From: Lachnospiraceae bacterium
GTDB lineage: Bacteria > Bacillota > Clostridia > Lachnospirales > Lachnospiraceae
Assembly (NCBI GenBank): GCA_017434885.1
Contig: JAFSGE010000016.1
Coordinates: 1-64,000 of the forward strand
DNA: 64,000 nt
Direction: 5' to 3'
The position numbers and the translations under genes were made by a program. A model generated the notes under the pieces. It had not been told where the DNA came from. It did not search any database and saw nothing but the letters and a program-made list of their open reading frames with translations. Below are positions 62,771 to 64,000 of this stretch, in pieces. How positions within the stretch are numbered: the first letter of the stretch is position 1; the number at the start of each line of letters is the position of its first letter.

Positions 62771-62923
62771 ATTTCCTCCTATTGCATCGAAAACTATTCA
62801 ATATTTTTTACAATTATCCTCATATAGCGAATCGCTCCCGGCATAAATGCAGGGAACGACTCTATGGATTAAGATTAGTTTGGAGATTATTGACGTTTAT
62901 TAAACTTAATATTTGTTATTTTT

Positions 62924-62952
62924 AGAATATATCTATTAACACTTTTTTTCAA
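62924..62952 (-). promoter_or_regulatory. Promoter of the signalling operon
   Basis: TTGAAA (62947-62952), 17 bases, TATTCT (62924-62929) on the minus strand. The leader of about 150 bases contains an imperfect hairpin at about 62823-62868. Confidence 0.6.
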
Positions 62953-62961
62953 TATTTTCTT

Positions 62962-62990
62962 CCTAATTGTCGCTTTTTCTTCCTAATTGT
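62962..62990 (-). promoter_or_regulatory. Candidate LytTR regulator binding site
   Basis: Direct repeat ACAATTAGG (62982-62990 and 62962-62970) with an 11-base spacer, just upstream of the -35. AgrA and ComE, both LytTR proteins, bind 9-base direct repeats of ACAnTT type spaced by 11-12 bases. A LytTR regulator is encoded two genes upstream. Confidence 0.5.
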
Positions 62991-63342
62991 TTGAAAAAAT
63001 TTGATTCACGTTCTCCCACATTTCTAATAAGGAGGCAAATTCTTTCAATATATATGCAACATTACCTGCCTTTGCGGCTTTCTCATGCTCAAAAAACAAA
63101 TCTGCCAGCTCATCTGCTCCCAAATATCGGGAACTGTTTTTTAATCCATGTACCAAAACTTTATACTCATCATCCGGATTCTGATACGTAGCCTGCAATC
63201 TTTCCCGCTTAGGTTCATATTCTTTCAAATAAATATCTATCAGCTGCTCATAAAATTCCATGGAATCGTCTGCAAACCGCATTGCTGCCTTTACATTAAT
63301 CCCCTGTTTTTCCAAGTATTCCAATTTATCTCTTTCTGTCAT
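62983..63342 (-). CDS. HPt-domain phosphotransfer protein
   Basis: 119 residues forming a single histidine-phosphotransfer domain. The phospho-His lies in VLVHGLKNSSRYLGA (near residue 65). The preceding helix, FYEQLIDIYLKEYEPKRERL, is typical of HPt proteins. Its ATG overlaps the stop of the LytTR regulator in TAATG, so the two are coupled. It may pass phosphate between the hybrid kinase and the LytTR or GGDEF regulators. Confidence 0.88.
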   Translation of the reverse strand: MTERDKLEYLEKQGINVKAAMRFADDSMEFYEQLIDIYLKEYEPKRERLQATYQNPDDEYKVLVHGLKNSSRYLGADELADLFFEHEKAAKAGNVAYILKEFASLLEMWENVNQIFSNN

Positions 63343-64000
63343 TACCTTTTCTCCTCATTTTCATGCAAATACTGACCATATAGCTCTTTCATCTGCTTAC
63401 GGATACGTACCGGAATCGGAATTGTCTCATTGTTCTTCATAAGAAACGTTTCTCCATCCATTTCCTGAACATATGCAAAATTGATTATGTAACTGCGTCC
63501 GCAGGTTAAAAAAGACGCTTCATCCGTAAGCTGCTCTTTTAATCCTTCCATTGTAATATTTGCACGGTACACATTGTCCATACAATGAATCAGTACACCA
63601 TGATTATCACTCTCGGCAAAACAAATATCACGAACCTTAAACTTTCTGTTCATCCGCTCAATCCTGACTTCAATCGTTTTACACTCCGTCTGCAACTGAT
63701 CGCTCACCTTACTCATGGCATGTTTAAAATCTTCATAATCAAAGGGTTTATGTAAATATCCATCCGCATGCACCTGAAATGCCTCCATGGCATGCTCCAT
63801 AGATGACGTTGTAAACAATATACTGGTTTTGATTCCTGCTTTTCTCAACTTCTTCGCAGCTTCAATCCCATCAATCTGATTCATATAAATATCAAGAAAA
63901 AGAAGTGTCGGCTTTTCCTTAGCCGCATTGTGAGCCAAAAGCATCTCCTTTGCTGAAAGGAATTCTTCGACCTCAATCATGAGATTTTCTTCTTGTGCAT
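63342..64000 (-). CDS. LytTR-family response regulator (5' end outside the window)
   Basis: Partial gene: the frame stays open to the window edge, and the first residues of the receiver domain are missing. Visible are the receiver with phosphate acceptor Asp in LLFLDIYMNQIDGIEAA, the conserved Thr/Ser and Lys (LFTTSS, HKPFD), and a LytTR DNA-binding domain (KFKVRDICFAESDNHGVLIH, LTCGRSYIINFAYVQEM, IPVRIRKQMKELY). An internal ATG at 63980 would cut into the receiver and is not the true start. It probably regulates the neighbouring operon. Confidence 0.9.
   Translation of the reverse strand, partial: AQEENLMIEVEEFLSAKEMLLAHNAAKEKPTLLFLDIYMNQIDGIEAAKKLRKAGIKTSILFTTSSMEHAMEAFQVHADGYLHKPFDYEDFKHAMSKVSDQLQTECKTIEVRIERMNRKFKVRDICFAESDNHGVLIHCMDNVYRANITMEGLKEQLTDEASFLTCGRSYIINFAYVQEMDGETFLMKNNETIPIPVRIRKQMKELYGQYLHENEEKR

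Noticed and set aside
62780-62920. Cyclic di-GMP riboswitch in the leader of the diguanylate cyclase
   Set aside because: Only one imperfect hairpin is visible and none of the conserved GEMM core motifs can be recognised.

Overview
The window looks like the chromosome of a spore-forming clostridium, most likely a member of the Lachnospiraceae. This rests on the low-to-moderate G+C, strong AGGAGG-type ribosome binding sites, a spoIIAA-spoIIAB-sigF operon, a T-box leader in front of valS, a CIRCE element at htpG, and genes resembling the Lachnospiraceae families DUF5716 and DUF5717. Almost every gene is on the minus strand; thymidine kinase is the only supported plus-strand gene. I see no rRNA, tRNA or CRISPR array.

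Layout, left to right (minus-strand operons run right to left). 0.1-0.6 kb: a divergent cytidine-deaminase-fold gene. 0.9-5.9 kb: the translation/termination block rho, rpmE, a DUF1385 membrane protein, prmC and prfA. 6-9.4 kb: a sodium:solute symporter with an acyl-CoA synthetase-like enzyme. 9.4-13.4 kb: an amino-acid ABC importer followed by a PurF paralogue that has lost its glutaminase nucleophile. 13.4-20.5 kb: a four-gene cluster of unknown function (DUF5717 protein, Hsp70/actin-like DUF5716 protein with a one-base frameshift, TPR protein, coiled-coil membrane protein). 20.5-29.5 kb: a SpoIID/peptidoglycan-binding gene cut in two by a 7.7-kb element that carries a large serine recombinase, tdk and a four-gene nucleoside-type ABC importer. 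29.5-37.6 kb: htpG, a parvulin foldase lipoprotein, sbcDC and a PHP hydrolase. 37.6-41 kb: a large secreted cell-wall protein with long Pro/Thr/Ala repeats. 41-42.7 kb: the spoIIA operon. 42.7-53.4 kb: a tightly packed operon with two efflux adaptors, an FtsX-like permease, two ATPases, folC, a 48-residue protein and a zinc-ribbon/TPR protein. 53.4-56.7 kb: valS with its T-box leader. 56.7-64 kb: a signalling island with a hybrid histidine kinase, two membrane-anchored BMP-family proteins, a receiver-diguanylate cyclase, an HPt protein and a LytTR response regulator cut by the window edge.

The most notable find is the split SpoIID-like gene. Its N-terminal part (28718-29473) and C-terminal part (20513-21094) lie at the two ends of the element. 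Joining them across a shared TAC-CG core restores one continuous reading frame of about 420 residues. The element ends carry facing inverted repeats beginning ACCGAAACC, and the recombinase gene stops right at one end. A sigma-K-like promoter motif sits in front of the N-terminal part, so that its short transcript would free a ribosome binding site otherwise buried in a hairpin. The arrangement recalls the B. subtilis skin element, where recombinase-driven excision during sporulation rebuilds a gene. That parallel is an inference.

Other points worth attention are the pseudo-glutaminase PurF paralogue, the DUF5716/DUF5717 cluster, the BMP-sensor signalling island with a candidate LytTR operator, a double-length efflux adaptor, and an unusually long structured region between the valS T-box terminator and its start codon.
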